From Dyella sp. SG609 (GTDB lineage: Bacteria > Pseudomonadota > Gammaproteobacteria > Xanthomonadales > Rhodanobacteraceae), in assembly GCF_012275375.1 (NCBI RefSeq), contig NZ_JAAZQJ010000002.1, positions 496,001-560,000 on the forward strand: a stretch of 64,000 nt of DNA. Reading direction: 5' to 3'. The notes under the pieces were generated by a model. The model saw nothing but the letters and a program-made list of their open reading frames with translations. It did no database searches and was not told where the DNA came from. Positions within the stretch are counted from its first letter, which is position 1. Each line of letters starts with the position of its first letter. The translations under genes were made by a program, and so were the position numbers. This document shows positions 11,336-22,016 of the stretch, piece after piece.

Positions 11336-11743
11336 GCCCGGCCCCTCACCCCGCCCCTCTCCCCGGAGGGGAGAGGGAGAAGTGATGTGGCGCCGCATAC
11401 AGGAACGAAGAGCAAAAGCTGGCCTCGTTCCTTGAACGTCCTCTCGGCCACGGCACGTTGAAGGACGCGTTACGAAACCGCACTGGTGTTTCGTGTAGAC
11501 CCAGGTTAATCAGGTTACCGCAGCCGACCACCGCTCCTTCTAGTCGCGTCGCGAGCCTTTGCTCTGAGGCTATTTCTCTTTGGTTACTTTCTCTTTGAGC
11601 CAGCAAAGAGAAAGTGACTCGGGCGCCGGCAGGCGTCCGAAATGCCCGCTGCATAAGCGGCCCATTCGCGTCACCGCGAAAATCAAACGATACCGTTACT
11701 GGATCCCGGCCTACGCCGGGATGACGAGCAGGTCAGGATGACG
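11336..11743. repeat. Composite ~400-bp intergenic repeat (copy 1)
   Basis: The 553-bp gap between xseA and the acetolactate synthase gene (11305-11857) holds no supported gene. It contains, in order, a half-copy of the 160-bp element (11336-11377), a core of about 255 bp (11407-11661), and a REP hairpin GGATCCCGG-CCTA-CGCCGGGATGACG (11696-11743). The core has a perfect 12-bp inverted repeat at 11586-11615 (ACTTTCTCTTTG/CAAAGAGAAAGT), then two weaker hairpins at GGCGCCGGCAGGCGTCC and CCGCTGCATAAGCGG. The same composite, in the same order, lies at 43280-43691. Confidence 0.85.
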
Positions 11744-11857
11744 CGCAGCAAATAACAGACCCCCAAATTCCATATAACCAAACCCACCCCATCTCACACC
11801 TTTTAAACGAGAACGAGCGCATCCTGCCCGGCCATCCCCCCGATGGAACGCGAATGC

Positions 11858-13501
<1,644 letters not shown>

Positions 13502-13514
13502 CCGGAGCGCCTGC

Positions 13515-14945
13515 ATGCTTGAGAAAAAATATCCCTACTACCTGGCCAACAAGGCGCAGACCTCCAAGGAATGGATGGACGTGCTGGACAAGTACAGCGG
13601 CAAGGTCGCCACGCGCGTGGCGGTGCCGGATGCCAAGGCCACCGAGCAGGCGATCGCCGCCGCGGTGAAGGCCACCGAGCCGATGCGGCAGTTCAAGCCC
13701 TGGGCGCGCCAGGCCGTGCTGCAGCATTGCGTGCAGCGCTTTACCGAGCGGCGCGACGAGCTGGCTTATGCGCTGTGCGTGGAAGCGGGCAAGCCGATCA
13801 AGGATTCGGCCGGCGAAGTCACCCGCCTGATCGAAACCTTCGGCATCGCCGCCGAGGAAGCGGTGCGCACCAACGGCGAAACCATCAACCTGGAAATCGC
13901 CAGGCGGCTCGATGGCTACCACGGCTATACAAAGCGCGTGCCGCTGGGGCCGGTGTCCTTCATCACGCCGTTCAACTTTCCGCTCAACCTGGTGGCGCAC
14001 AAGGTGGCGCCGGCCATCGCGGCCGGTTGTCCGTTCGTGCTGAAGCCGGCCGAGCGCACGCCGATCGGTGCGCTGATCATCGGCGAGGTGCTGGCGGAAA
14101 CCGATCTTCCCAAAGGTGCATTCTCCATCCTTAACCTCGACGGCAAGCACGCCTCGCCGCTGGTGGAAGACCCCCGCTTCAAGCTGCTGTCCTTCACCGG
14201 CAGCCAGATCGGCTGGGACCTGAAGACCCGCGCCGGCCACAAGAAGGTGACGCTGGAACTGGGCGGCAATGCGGCCTGCATCGTCGATGCGGACCAGCAG
14301 CCGCGGCTGGACCACGTGATCGAGCGGCTGGTGTTCGGCGCGTTCTATCAGTCGGGCCAGAGCTGCATCAGCGTGCAGCGCATCTACGTGCAGGAGAGCC
14401 TGTACGACGAGCTGAAGAAGCGCCTGGTCGCGGCGGTGAAAAACCTGAAGTCCGGCGATCCGAAGAAGAAGGAAACCTTCCTCGGCCCGATGATCGACGA
14501 AGCCGCGGCCGAGCGGCTGCATGGCTGGATCGAGGAAGCGCGCAAGGCCGGCGCCAAGGTCCTGTGCGGCGGCAAGCGCAAGGGACCGATGCTGGAGGCC
14601 ACCTTGATGGAGGGCGTGCCGCGCGACGCGAAGGTCAACCGGCAGGAAGTGTTCGGGCCGTTCGCGCTGCTGGCGCCGTTCAAGACGCTCGACGAAGCGA
14701 TCGCGATGACCAACGATTCCGACTACGGCCTGCAGGCGGGCATCTTCACCGACAGCCTGGCTCATGCGATGCGTGCGTGGAACGAGCTGGAACAAGGCGG
14801 CGTGATCGTCAACGACGTGCCGAGCTTCCGCGTGGACAATATGCCGTATGGCGGCGTGAAGCTGTCCGGCGCAGGGCGCGAAGGCGTGCGCTATGCGATC
14901 GAGGATATGACTGAGATTCGGTTGATGGTGATGAGAGAGAGCTGA
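13515..14945 (+). CDS. Aldehyde dehydrogenase family protein
   Basis: A 476-residue NAD(P)-dependent aldehyde dehydrogenase. The sequence shows the cofactor/active-site Asn in FITPFNFPLNLVAHK, the Lys in VLKPAERTPIGA, the general-base Glu in VTLELGGNAACI, and the catalytic Cys in YQSGQSCISVQRIY. It is in operon-like order 13 bp after an acetolactate-synthase-type enzyme, so it probably oxidises an aldehyde produced or consumed by that enzyme. Substrate is not readable. The 3' gap before the convergent AraC gene is filled by a 147-bp repeat element. Confidence 0.92.
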   Translation: MLEKKYPYYLANKAQTSKEWMDVLDKYSGKVATRVAVPDAKATEQAIAAAVKATEPMRQFKPWARQAVLQHCVQRFTERRDELAYALCVEAGKPIKDSAGEVTRLIETFGIAAEEAVRTNGETINLEIARRLDGYHGYTKRVPLGPVSFITPFNFPLNLVAHKVAPAIAAGCPFVLKPAERTPIGALIIGEVLAETDLPKGAFSILNLDGKHASPLVEDPRFKLLSFTGSQIGWDLKTRAGHKKVTLELGGNAACIVDADQQPRLDHVIERLVFGAFYQSGQSCISVQRIYVQESLYDELKKRLVAAVKNLKSGDPKKKETFLGPMIDEAAAERLHGWIEEARKAGAKVLCGGKRKGPMLEATLMEGVPRDAKVNRQEVFGPFALLAPFKTLDEAIAMTNDSDYGLQAGIFTDSLAHAMRAWNELEQGGVIVNDVPSFRVDNMPYGGVKLSGAGREGVRYAIEDMTEIRLMVMRES

Positions 14946-14956
14946 AAGACAGAACT

Positions 14957-15103
14957 CTTCTCCCCTCCGGGGAGAAGATGCCGGCAGGCAGATGAGGGGC
15001 GGGGCTTGCCATGTAGGATCGACAGGGCGCTGCTCGCGCTCTCTTCCCGCATCTACGCTCCGCCCGGCCCCTCACCCCAACCCTCTCCCCGGAGGGGAGA
15101 GGG
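14957..15103 (-). repeat. Intergenic element with terminal hairpins (copy 2)
   Basis: Inverted relative to copy 1: hairpin CTTCTCCCC-TCC-GGGGAGAAG at 14957-14977, GATGAGGGGCGGG, spacer, then CCCCTCACCCC and hairpin CCCTCTCCCCGGAGGGGAGAGGG. It fills the gap between convergent aldehyde dehydrogenase and AraC genes and could fold as a terminator for both. Confidence 0.8.
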
Positions 15104-15115
15104 AGCAGAAGCGGG

Positions 15116-16045
15116 TCACGCCACACTTGCTTCCACCCTCAACCGCACCACATCCCGCAGCGGCGGCGCGCCGAAATGCCGGCTGTATTCGCGGCTGAAC
15201 TGCGACGGGCTTTCATAGCCCACGCGATGCGCCGCGGTCGCCACGTCGCAGCGCTCCGACAGCAACAACCGCCGCGCCTCCTGCAGCCGCAGCTGCTTCT
15301 GGTACTGCAAGGGACTGACCGCCGTCACCGCGCGAAAGTGGTGATGCAGCGACGAGGTCGACATGTTCACCTGCGCCGCCAGATCGTCGATGCGCAACGG
15401 CCGCTGATAGTGCTCGCGCAGCCACTGGATGGCGCGGGTGATCTGATGCCCCTGGCTGCCCGCCGTGGCGATCTGCGCCAGGCGCGCGCCCTGCTCTCCC
15501 GTCAGCAGGCGATACAGCAGCTCGCGTTCCAGCAGCGGCCCCAGCACCGGCAGGTCTTCCGGCGTCTCCAGCAGGCGCACCAGGCGCAGCACCGGATCGA
15601 GCAGGTCGCCGGTGACCGGGCTCAGCGCAATGCCGCGCGAGGGAGCCGACGCGCGCGCCGCGCGCACTTCGGGCAGCAGCTCGCGCACGCGCGGCAGGTC
15701 GAAACGGATCTTGAGGCACAGGCAAGGCTCGTCCGGCGCCGCGCGCGACACCTGCGCCAGCACCGGCACGTCCACCGAGGTGAGCAGATAGCGGCCCGGC
15801 TCGAACACCAGCGCTTCCTGGCCCAGCACGATCTGCTTGGCCCCGCGCAGGGCGATGCCGAAGCTGGGCTCGTACAGGGTGCAGGTGGGCGTACTGGTGG
15901 AGTCGGCGCGGAACACCGTGAGCGAGCCCCACGGCGTGTCGTGGGTGCCCTCGCCGGGGGCGTATCGTTCAATCCGCGCTGTCAATTCCTCGCAACATTC
16001 CTGCAGATGCGGCGGGATCGATTCGTATAAAGGCTTGTGCTGCAT
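15116..16045 (-). CDS. AraC family transcriptional regulator
   Basis: A 309-residue protein. Residues about 20-180 resemble the AraC-type N-terminal arm/cupin region of the AraC_N family (GSLTVFRADSTSTPTCTLYEP, LLTSVDVPVLAQVS). The C-terminal about 100 residues hold two helix-turn-helix motifs, DDLAAQVNMSTSSLHHHFRA and ATAAHRVGYESPSQFSREYS. I started at the ATG at 16043-16045 (MQHKPLYESIPPHLQ), since the upstream extension lies in the promoter region. It is divergent from the zinc alcohol dehydrogenase (179 bp apart), so it most likely controls that gene, like YqhC and YqhD in E. coli; this is inference. Confidence 0.9.
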   Translation of the reverse strand: MQHKPLYESIPPHLQECCEELTARIERYAPGEGTHDTPWGSLTVFRADSTSTPTCTLYEPSFGIALRGAKQIVLGQEALVFEPGRYLLTSVDVPVLAQVSRAAPDEPCLCLKIRFDLPRVRELLPEVRAARASAPSRGIALSPVTGDLLDPVLRLVRLLETPEDLPVLGPLLERELLYRLLTGEQGARLAQIATAGSQGHQITRAIQWLREHYQRPLRIDDLAAQVNMSTSSLHHHFRAVTAVSPLQYQKQLRLQEARRLLLSERCDVATAAHRVGYESPSQFSREYSRHFGAPPLRDVVRLRVEASVA

Positions 16046-16224
16046 GGGCTTGCACCGTATAGCGACAGGCGGATTTTGCCTATTTCTACGGCTGCCGGCG
16101 ACCTTCCCAAACGACTTTGCAGGATCGGGCAACGATCTCGCAGTATCCGGCTAACCGGGCGCGGGAGCGGCGACTCATACTTTTCAGGTCACCAGCCACC
16201 CTAATGACCTAGGAGCACGCCCCC

Positions 16225-17286
16225 ATGGCCCTGACCATCCAAGGCTACGCCGCGCAGTCCGCCACCACCCCGCTGGCACCGCACCGCTTCGAGCGGCGCG
16301 ATCCGCGCCCGGACGACGTGGTGATCGACATCCTGTATTGCGGCGTCTGCCATTCCGACATCCACCAGGCCCGCAACGAGTGGCACAACAGCATCTATCC
16401 GATGGTGCCGGGCCACGAAATCATCGGCCGCGTCAGCGCGGTCGGCGCCGAGGTCAACAAGTTCAAGGTCGGCGACATGGTCGGCATCGGCTGCATGGTC
16501 GACTCCTGCCAGCACTGCGGCGCCTGCCACGCCGGCCTGGAGCAGTACTGCGCCGAAGGCGCCACCTGGACCTACAACGGCATCGACCGCCGCGACGGCA
16601 TGCCGACCTTCGGCGGCTATTCCGAGCGCATCGTGTCGTCCGACAAGTTCGTAGTGAGCATCTCCGACAAGCTCGACCCCAAGGCCGCCGCGCCGCTGCT
16701 GTGCGCCGGCATCACCACCTGGTCGCCACTGCGCCACTGGAAGATCGGCAAGGGCAGCAAGGTCGCCATCGTCGGCCTGGGCGGCCTGGGCCACATGGGC
16801 CTGAAGTTCGCCAAGGCGATGGGCGCGGACGTCACCCTGTTCACCCGCACCCCGGACAAGGAAGCCGAAGCGCGCCGCCTGGGCGCCGACCACGTGGTGC
16901 TGTCCACCGATCCGGCGCAGATGAAAGCGGTGTCGCGCGCGTTCGACTTCATCCTCGACACCGTGCCCAGCCCGCACGACCTCAACCCCTACCTGGAAAC
17001 GCTCAACATCGACGGCACGCTGTGCCTGGTCGGCCTGCTCGAACCGATCGAACCGGCGGTGGCCGCGCACAACGTGGTGATCGGCCGCCGCGCGATCGCC
17101 GGCTCCGCCATCGGCGGCATCGCCGAGACGCAGGAGATGCTCGATTACTGCGCGGAGCACGGCATCGTGTCGGATATCGAGATGATCGATATCCAGAACA
17201 TCAACCAGGCGTACGAGCGCATGTTGAAGAGCGATGTGCGGTATCGGTTCGTAATCGACCTTGCTTCGTTGAAAAAAGCGGCCTGA
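16225..17286 (+). CDS. Zinc-dependent NAD(P) alcohol dehydrogenase (YahK/AdhC-like)
   Basis: A 353-residue medium-chain dehydrogenase. Catalytic zinc ligands are Cys42 in YCGVCHSDIH and His64-Glu65 in PGHEIIG; the structural zinc site is the four-cysteine stretch CQHCGACHAGLEQYC. The Rossmann motif is GLGGLGHMGLKFAKAMG. The closest known type is the broad-specificity NADP-dependent aldehyde reductase group (YahK/CAD-like). A clear Shine-Dalgarno (AGGAG) lies about 10 bp before the ATG. It is divergent from the AraC regulator, which suggests induction by reactive aldehydes. Confidence 0.94.
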   Translation: MALTIQGYAAQSATTPLAPHRFERRDPRPDDVVIDILYCGVCHSDIHQARNEWHNSIYPMVPGHEIIGRVSAVGAEVNKFKVGDMVGIGCMVDSCQHCGACHAGLEQYCAEGATWTYNGIDRRDGMPTFGGYSERIVSSDKFVVSISDKLDPKAAAPLLCAGITTWSPLRHWKIGKGSKVAIVGLGGLGHMGLKFAKAMGADVTLFTRTPDKEAEARRLGADHVVLSTDPAQMKAVSRAFDFILDTVPSPHDLNPYLETLNIDGTLCLVGLLEPIEPAVAAHNVVIGRRAIAGSAIGGIAETQEMLDYCAEHGIVSDIEMIDIQNINQAYERMLKSDVRYRFVIDLASLKKAA

Positions 17287-17302
17287 ATCCCGCCTCAGTC
17301 AG

Positions 17303-17456
17303 CCCCCTCTCCCCGCCGGGGAGAGGGTTGGGGTGAGGGGGACCTACAGAGCGCTGAAGCGGCGACATCAAAGCAAGCGACGCTTCGTCGATCTTCCTCC
17401 GCGAGCACCCGCCCCTCATCCGGCTGCCGCCACCTTCTCCCCGGCGGGGAGAAGGG
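17303..17456 (+). repeat. Intergenic element with terminal hairpins (copy 3)
   Basis: Hairpin CCCCTCTCCCCGCCGGGGAGAGGG, then TTGGGGTGAGGGGGACCTAC, spacer, GCGAGCACCCGCCCCTCAT, and hairpin CCTTCTCCCCGGCGGGGAGAAGG. It spans nearly the whole gap between the convergent alcohol dehydrogenase and MFS genes. The reverse complement of the copy at 26803-26956 reads closely alike along its whole length, including the spacer (CGCTTCGTCGATCTTCC). Confidence 0.85.
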
Positions 17457-17465
17457 TTTCATTCT

Positions 17466-18881
17466 TCAGCGCCCCATCTCTTCGAGCTCCATCCCCTTCG
17501 TCTCCCGCACCGCCTTCACCACGAACACCAGCGACACCAGCGCGAACAAGGCATACAAGCCATAGGCGAAGCTGAGCCCCAGCTCCGACAGCGCCGGAAA
17601 ACTGCTGGTGATGATGAAGTTCGCCCCCCACTGCGCCGCCGCGGCCACCGCCAGCGCGATCGCGCGGATGCGGTTGGGGAACATCTCGCCCAGCAGCACC
17701 CACACCATCGGGCCCCAGCTCAGGCCGAAGAACACCACGTAGGCATTGGCCGCCACCAGCGCCACCACGCCCCACGGCGCCGGCAGGCTCAGCGCCGCGC
17801 CACTGCCGGTGGCCTGCGAGAAGCACCACGCCATCAGGCCCAGCGTCACCGCCATGCCGGCCGAGCCGATCGCCAACAAAGGTTTACGCCCGATGCGGTC
17901 GACCAGGGCGATCGCCACCAGGGTCACCAGCACGTTGACCACCGAGGTCACCACGCTGATCGAAAACGCATCGGACTCGCTGAAACCCACCGAATGCCAC
18001 AGCGTCGACGAGTAATAAAAGATCACGTTGATGCCGACGAACTGCTGGAACACCGACAGCAGGATGCCCACCCACACCACCGGCAGCAGTCCGGCCATGG
18101 AGCCGCGCAGGTCGCGCAGGCCGGGGCGGTATTCGGAACGCAGGCTCTGCGCAATGTCATCGAGCTTGTGGCCGAGCGCCTGCTCGTCGTGCAGATCGAG
18201 CACCTGGCGCAGCACCTGCTTCGCTTCGTCCATGCGCCCCTTGGCCACCAGGTGCCGCGGCGATTCCGGCACGCCCAGCACCAGCGAGCCGTAGATCAGC
18301 GCCGGCAGCACCGCCACCAGGAACATCCAGCGCCAGGCCTCCAGGCCCAGCCACAGCTTGTGCGCGGCGCCGCCAGCCGTACCGGCCAGCCACGCATCGC
18401 TGAGCAAGGCGGCAAAGATGCCCAGCACGATCGCCAGCTGCTGCAGCGAGCCGAGCCGACCGCGCACATAGGCCGGCGAGACTTCGGCGATATAGGTCGG
18501 CGCGATCACCGAGGCCACGCCCACGCCGACACCACCGACCAGGCGCCACAGCACCAGGTCCCATACGCCGGTCACCAGCCCCGAACCCACCGCACTCAAG
18601 GCAAGCAACACCGCCGCCACCTGCATGGTGCGCACGCGGCCCCAGCGGTCCGCCAGCGGACCGGCATACCACGCGCCCAGCGCCGAACCGAGCAGCGCGC
18701 ACGACACCGCGAAACCGATGCTGCCGGCGCCCAGCCCGAAGCTGCCGCGCACCGCATCCACCGCGCCGTTGATCACCGCGGTATCGAAACCGAACAGAAA
18801 TCCGCCCAGTGCCGCCGCCGCGGCGATCAGCACCACCCGCGCGGTCGCGCGGCCCTCCCCTTCGACCCTCTCTGCCTTCAT
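17466..18881 (-). CDS. MFS sugar porter
   Basis: A 471-residue inner-membrane transporter with about 12 membrane segments. Sugar-porter family motifs are clear: GFLFGFDTAVINGA in TM1, GPLADRWGR between TM2 and TM3, VPESPRHLVAKGR after TM6, QQFVGINVIFYYSSTL in TM7, and DRIGRKPLL between TM8 and TM9. This family includes XylE, GalP and GLF-type H+-coupled or facilitative monosaccharide transporters. The ATG at 18879-18881 was chosen (MKAERVEGEGRATARVV); the open frame further upstream is not family-like. Specificity unknown. Divergent from the ElyC-like gene. Confidence 0.93.
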   Translation of the reverse strand: MKAERVEGEGRATARVVLIAAAAALGGFLFGFDTAVINGAVDAVRGSFGLGAGSIGFAVSCALLGSALGAWYAGPLADRWGRVRTMQVAAVLLALSAVGSGLVTGVWDLVLWRLVGGVGVGVASVIAPTYIAEVSPAYVRGRLGSLQQLAIVLGIFAALLSDAWLAGTAGGAAHKLWLGLEAWRWMFLVAVLPALIYGSLVLGVPESPRHLVAKGRMDEAKQVLRQVLDLHDEQALGHKLDDIAQSLRSEYRPGLRDLRGSMAGLLPVVWVGILLSVFQQFVGINVIFYYSSTLWHSVGFSESDAFSISVVTSVVNVLVTLVAIALVDRIGRKPLLAIGSAGMAVTLGLMAWCFSQATGSGAALSLPAPWGVVALVAANAYVVFFGLSWGPMVWVLLGEMFPNRIRAIALAVAAAAQWGANFIITSSFPALSELGLSFAYGLYALFALVSLVFVVKAVRETKGMELEEMGR

Positions 18882-19092
18882 GCCGCGGCGCTCCCCTTGC
18901 CGTATGTCGGAATCAAAATGCCGGAAACAAACCGGGCCGATTCTGCGTTGCGTGCGTGCGCCGCGTCGATGAATACGTATGCAGCTTTTGCTGCCGCGCA
19001 ACACGTTTTGCATGCGAATCGAGCCGCCATGCGCGCCACGGCGATGTGCGCCGGTTAAGCTGCGCAGCTTCCCCGTGCATTGGAACGAACCG

Positions 19093-19839
19093 ATGTCGCT
19101 GATCGTACTGCTGCTGCTCTGCCTGCTCGCATACCTGGCCCGCCGCAAACGCCCGCGGCTGGCCCGCACCTTGGGTGTGATCGCGTTGCTGCTGGTGTTC
19201 GCCGTGGGTTGCGGACCGGTGCCGGACTGGCTGATGCGCGGATTGCAGGGCGACTACGCCAGTGCGCCCTCGTTCCCGTGGGGCGCGCGCAACGCGATCG
19301 TGCTGCTGGGCGCCGGCACCTTCAAGGATCCGGCGCACGGCACGCTGGAGCCGAGCTTCTTCGCCGACGGCCGCATTCTCGCGGCGGTGGCGCAGTACCA
19401 GTCATGCCACGCCGCGGGCGGCGACTGCAAAGTGCTGGCGAGCGGCGGCGACGCGCAGGGCAACGGCGCACCCGAGGCCGCGGTCTATCGCGATGCGCTG
19501 GTGCATGCCGGCGTGCCCGCCGCCGACGTGCTGGTGGAAGACCGCAGCCTCAGCACCTGGCACAACGCGCAGTACAGCAAGCCGCTGCTCGCCGCCTACG
19601 CGCCCCAGCGCACCGTGCTGGTCACCTCCGGCCTGCACATGCGCCGCAGCCTGCTGTACTTCGCCCATTTCGGCATCGAGCCGGTACCGGTGCGCGGGGA
19701 CTTGCTCGAGCCGCTGTGGTCGATCTATCCGCTGTCGTGGAATTTCACGGTAGCGGATGCGGCGCTGCATGAGTATGTGGGGATCGCGCGGTATCACGTG
19801 TACAACGCGCTGGGGATGAATGCGCCGAAGGTGAAGTAA
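19093..19839 (+). CDS. ElyC/SanA/YdcF family (DUF218-like) membrane protein
   Basis: A 248-residue protein with two N-terminal hydrophobic segments (MSLIVLLLLCLLAYLA and TLGVIALLLVFAVGCG) and then a periplasmic DUF218 domain: AIVLLGAGTF, LASGGDAQGNGAPEAAVYRDAL, VEDRSLSTWHNAQYS, VLVTSGLHMRRSLLYFAHFG. E. coli relatives ElyC and SanA affect envelope and peptidoglycan/ECA integrity. The ATG at 19093 follows family layout; upstream in-frame codons would add about 38 residues without hydrophobic character. A separate promoter is expected in the 211-bp divergent gap. Confidence 0.87.
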   Translation: MSLIVLLLLCLLAYLARRKRPRLARTLGVIALLLVFAVGCGPVPDWLMRGLQGDYASAPSFPWGARNAIVLLGAGTFKDPAHGTLEPSFFADGRILAAVAQYQSCHAAGGDCKVLASGGDAQGNGAPEAAVYRDALVHAGVPAADVLVEDRSLSTWHNAQYSKPLLAAYAPQRTVLVTSGLHMRRSLLYFAHFGIEPVPVRGDLLEPLWSIYPLSWNFTVADAALHEYVGIARYHVYNALGMNAPKVK

Positions 19840-19922
19840 ATGCTCGCCGGGTGGCGCCAGTCGCAGGAAGCGCGACCGCCGGCTGGCATCATCCCTCCTC
19901 CAACCTGCAGGACTCGAAGCCC

Positions 19923-21353
19923 ATGACCACCCTCGTCTTCGTCCACGGCTGGAGCGTCACCAACACCTCCACCTACGGCGCCCTGCCGCAGCGACTGCAG
20001 CAACAAGCGGCCGCGCAAGGCATGGGCGTGCGCATCGCGGACCTGTGGCTGTCCAAGTACGTGAGCTTCGACGACTCGGTGACCATGGCCGACCTGGTGC
20101 GCGCCTTCGATCACGCGCTGCGCGACCTGCATCTGGATGGCCCGAGCTTCGCCTGCATCACCCATTCCACCGGTGGACCGCTGGTGCGCGAATGGCTGCG
20201 CGCGCAGCGCGAGCGGCCGGGGGCGTACAGCACCATCCGGTTGACGCATCTGGTGATGCTGGCGCCGGCGAATTTCGGTTCGGCCTTGGCGCAATTGGGC
20301 AAAGGATTGCTAGGGCGCATGCGCTCCGCCTTCGACGGCGTCGAACCCGGGCAGCGCATTCTCGACTGGCTGGAACTGGGCAGCCCCGAATCGCTGTCGC
20401 TCAATGTGGACCACATCCACGGCAGCGATCCCGCGGACCAGGGGCAGTTCCTGTTCGTGCTGACCGGCGACCGCCCCGACCGCGCGATGTACGACCACGT
20501 CAACAGCTATACCGGCGAGGATGGCTCCGACGGCGTGGTGCGCATCGCTTCCGCCAACCTCAACGCGGCGCACGCCGTTCTCACCTGCAAGAGCAGCGGC
20601 GCGAACGCGGACGTGCTGGGCCTGAACCTGGTGCATGCGCCGCGCACGGCGTTCAAGCTGATTCCCGGCGCGTCCCACTCCGGCGAAACGCAGGGCATCA
20701 TGACCGCCGCGCCCGCCGCCACCATCGACGCCGTGCTGCGCTGCCTGCACGTGGCGGACCGCGCTGGCTACGCGGCGCTGTGCGCTGCCTTCGAGGCGGA
20801 GAACCTGCAGCGCGATGCCGACAAGGTGGAACTGGAACCGGTCGGCCCGTTTCCGCCGCGCGTGCATATCCACGATCCACGCAGCCTGCTGATCGTGCGC
20901 CTCGCCGACGAGGCCGGCGAAGCGCTGCCGGATACGCGCTTCCTGCTCGCCGCCGATACGCCGGCCAATCCGGACTGGATGCCGCGCGGCTTCATGCTCG
21001 ACCGCCAGGCCAACAGCCGCGCGCCGGCGGTGATTTCGTTCTTCCTCAACTACGCGCTGCTCAACGGCGACTCGCGCGTGGCCGATCCGCGCAACAGCCG
21101 GCAGACCTTGCGGCCGGTGGCGGATGGACGCCGTCCGTATACCGCGCTGATCCAGCCCACCCTGGTCACGGGGCTGGTGCACCATCTGCCGGCATCGACG
21201 GTGGACGACCTGTTCGCCGCGCTGGGCCCGCACCAGACCACCGTGCTGGACGTGGTGCTGCCGCGCAAGGTGCACGAGGGTGTGTTCCGCCTCACCCAGA
21301 ACCTGGCGCCGGAGGATTTCCGCAAGCCCGACCCGGGCGCCGTGATCGGCTGA
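19923..21353 (+). CDS. Alpha/beta hydrolase, lipase/esterase-like
   Basis: A 476-residue protein. The N-terminal half is an alpha/beta hydrolase: VFVHGWS near residues 5-11 (oxyanion region), nucleophile elbow ITHSTGGPLVREWL (Ser in HSTGG), MLAPANFGSALAQLG, and a likely catalytic His in PGASHSGETQGI near residue 255. The C-terminal about 200 residues (VHIHDPRSLLIVRLADEAGE..., TLVTGLVHHLPASTVDDLF) are not a fold I recognise. No signal peptide is seen, so a cytosolic location is likely. Overall pattern is reminiscent of phospholipase or lipase proteins acting on bulky esters. Confidence 0.85.
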   Translation: MTTLVFVHGWSVTNTSTYGALPQRLQQQAAAQGMGVRIADLWLSKYVSFDDSVTMADLVRAFDHALRDLHLDGPSFACITHSTGGPLVREWLRAQRERPGAYSTIRLTHLVMLAPANFGSALAQLGKGLLGRMRSAFDGVEPGQRILDWLELGSPESLSLNVDHIHGSDPADQGQFLFVLTGDRPDRAMYDHVNSYTGEDGSDGVVRIASANLNAAHAVLTCKSSGANADVLGLNLVHAPRTAFKLIPGASHSGETQGIMTAAPAATIDAVLRCLHVADRAGYAALCAAFEAENLQRDADKVELEPVGPFPPRVHIHDPRSLLIVRLADEAGEALPDTRFLLAADTPANPDWMPRGFMLDRQANSRAPAVISFFLNYALLNGDSRVADPRNSRQTLRPVADGRRPYTALIQPTLVTGLVHHLPASTVDDLFAALGPHQTTVLDVVLPRKVHEGVFRLTQNLAPEDFRKPDPGAVIG

Positions 21354-21461
21354 AGCAACCCCGCCGGCCGCGTGGCGGCGTTGCATCCGGTGATGACGAC
21401 CTGCGCACCCGCCCTGCCCGCCGCTTACCCGCGCGGCCGATTTCGCTTACCCTCGCCGGCC

Positions 21462-22016
21462 ATGGATACCGCGGTGGACGAGGACGCGACGCTGATGCTG
21501 GCCTACGCGCAGGGCGACCTGGCTGCGTTCGAGGCCCTGTACGCGCGCCATCGCGGCACCTTGTACCGCTTTTTACTGCGCGCCTGCCGCCAGCCTGCGG
21601 TGGCCGACGAACTGTTCCAGGAAACCTGGAGCCGCGTGATCGCCGCGCGCGAGCGCTACCAGCCGCAGGCGAAATTCACCACCTGGCTGCTGCAGATCGC
21701 GCATAACCTGCTGGTGGACAGCTACCGGCGCAAGCGGCCGACGCTGGATGGCGAAGCGGGCGAGCACGCGATCGCGCAGATGGAAGCGCCGCCGCAGGAG
21801 CAGCCCGAGCATGCGCTGTCGGATTTCGAACAGCGCCGCCGCCTGCAGCGCGCCATCGAGCAATTGCCGGACGAGCAGCGCGCCGCCGTGCTGCTGCGCC
21901 TGGAGCAGGAACTGAGCCTGGAGGAGATCGCCGAGGTCACCGGCGTGGGCCGCGAAACCGTGAAGTCGCGCCTGCGCTATGCCATGAACAAACTGCGCGA
22001 GCAGCTGGCCGAATGA
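21462..22016 (+). CDS. ECF-type RNA polymerase sigma factor
   Basis: A 184-residue sigma-70 family protein. Region 2 is LYARHRGTLYRFLLRACRQ, DELFQETWSRVI and FTTWLLQIAHNLLVDSYRRK; region 4 is AIEQLPDEQRAAVLLRLEQE and LEEIAEVTGVGRETVKSRLR with its helix-turn-helix. Its stop overlaps the next gene by 4 bp (ATGA), so the downstream one-TM protein is translationally coupled and is the natural candidate anti-sigma factor. The ATG at 21462 matches the family start (MDTAVDEDATLMLAYAQGD). Cognate promoters are not identifiable by eye. Confidence 0.93.
   Translation: MDTAVDEDATLMLAYAQGDLAAFEALYARHRGTLYRFLLRACRQPAVADELFQETWSRVIAARERYQPQAKFTTWLLQIAHNLLVDSYRRKRPTLDGEAGEHAIAQMEAPPQEQPEHALSDFEQRRRLQRAIEQLPDEQRAAVLLRLEQELSLEEIAEVTGVGRETVKSRLRYAMNKLREQLAE

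Noticed and set aside
11346-11654. 102-residue open frame on the minus strand inside the composite repeat
   Set aside because: It reads through a hairpin element and a repeat core, and the related copy at 43300-43550 does not keep the same reading frame. Composition is repeat-derived.
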